Below the pieces are notes generated by a model. That model was not told the origin of the DNA. It ran no database searches and was given only the letters and a program-made list of their open reading frames with translations. A stretch of 64,000 nt of DNA from Lentibacillus salicampi. GTDB lineage: Bacteria; Bacillota; Bacilli; Bacillales; Amphibacillaceae. The stretch covers positions 62,001 through 126,000 of the forward strand of contig NZ_SRHY01000002.1 in assembly GCF_004565465.1 (NCBI RefSeq). Direction: 5' to 3'. A program made the translations under genes and the position numbers. Position 1 is the stretch's first letter, and each line of letters opens with the position of its first letter. Of this stretch, positions 63,848 through 64,000 are shown piece by piece.

Positions 63848-64000
63848 GTCGAGCGGATGACCCGCTAACTCGAGCGAGAAAGAGCGGAACTCGAACGGTA
63901 AGCGCGCCAACTCGAGCGAGAAAGAGCGGAACTCGAGCGGTAAGCACGCCAACTCGAGCGAGAAAGAGCGGAACTCGAGCGAGCAGCGCACCAACTCGAG
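63848..64000. repeat. 21-bp tandem repeat array, alternating, cut by the window edge
   Basis: At least seven 21-bp units: CTCGAGCGAGAAAGAGCGG.. alternates with CTCGAGCGGTAAGCACGCC.. (42-bp period). The first unit (63848-63868) is diverged. The array begins five bases after the amidohydrolase stop and runs past the window. Open frames on both strands are by-products of the period being a multiple of three. Confidence 0.9.

Noticed and set aside
63606..63994. Minus-strand open frames over the 3' end of the M20 gene and the 21-bp array (SLEL-rich)
   Set aside because: They are shadows of the M20 gene and the repeat; the residue pattern simply mirrors the repeat.

Overview
The window looks like chromosomal DNA of a moderately halophilic or halotolerant member of the Bacillaceae (Virgibacillus, Lentibacillus or Oceanobacillus type). 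The reasons are strong AGGAGG ribosome binding sites with frequent TTG and GTG starts, Bacillus-type control elements (SAM riboswitch, T-box, cre boxes, sigma-A promoters), gene orders known from Bacillus (ilvBNC-leuABCD, dctB-dctS-dctR, putB, rocA), and gene sets for breaking down compatible solutes (proline, ectoine). No rRNA, phage or intact IS element is visible.

Layout. 1-9.2 kb: N-terminal end of an NhaC-type antiporter, two small hypothetical proteins, SpeG-like acetyltransferase, proline dehydrogenase, metI behind a SAM-I riboswitch and terminator, a DUF3870 protein, a DUF819 permease with an L-Ala-D/L-Glu epimerase, and an RNase H-like protein. 9.2-10 kb: a 52-bp tandem repeat and a structured dispersed repeat. 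10-24.9 kb: branched-chain amino acid block: ilvE (minus), a BASS-family transporter, a 37-unit 21-bp tandem array, ilvD, then the ilvB-ilvN-ilvC-leuA-leuB-leuC-leuD-ilvA run behind a cre box, a sigma-A promoter and a T-box. 25-28.4 kb: HepT/MntA-like pair with a frameshifted toxin, tRNA-Ala(GGC), an esterase and an MBL-fold hydrolase. 28.4-36.4 kb: DctB-DctS-DctR sensing module next to a TAXI-type TRAP transporter (cre-controlled) and an SDR protein. 36.6-42.2 kb: ribokinase, then a minus-strand operon of DeoR regulator, DUF1537 kinase, PdxA2 and GntP permease, which fits D-threonate-type catabolism. 42.4-44.2 kb: two decayed genes. 44.3-54.1 kb: a small secreted protein, rocA, a DUF2442 protein, a SsuABC-like transporter, an M19 dipeptidase, a Na+/Ca2+ exchanger, a flavin reductase and a flavodoxin. 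54.4-63.8 kb: APC permease, ectoine hydrolase (DoeA-like), a D-2-hydroxyacid dehydrogenase, a FadR-type GntR regulator, a class III aminotransferase, a semialdehyde dehydrogenase and an M20 amidohydrolase. 63.8-64 kb: the start of another 21-bp tandem array.

The most interesting system is the 56-64 kb cluster. It carries a complete set of activities for ectoine to aspartate (hydrolase, deacetylase, aminotransferase, semialdehyde dehydrogenase). A FadR-type GntR protein appears to control it through two nearly identical operators placed about 10 bp downstream of two sigma-A promoters. An M20 enzyme seems to replace the usual AstE/AspA-like DoeB. A second theme is three intergenic tandem arrays (21, 52 and 21 bp periods) whose units alternate A-B-A-B. 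Single-base frameshifts occur in three genes (ilvA, the hepT-like gene, and twice in the Rpn nuclease gene); most lie in A runs, so they may be real decay or sequencing error.
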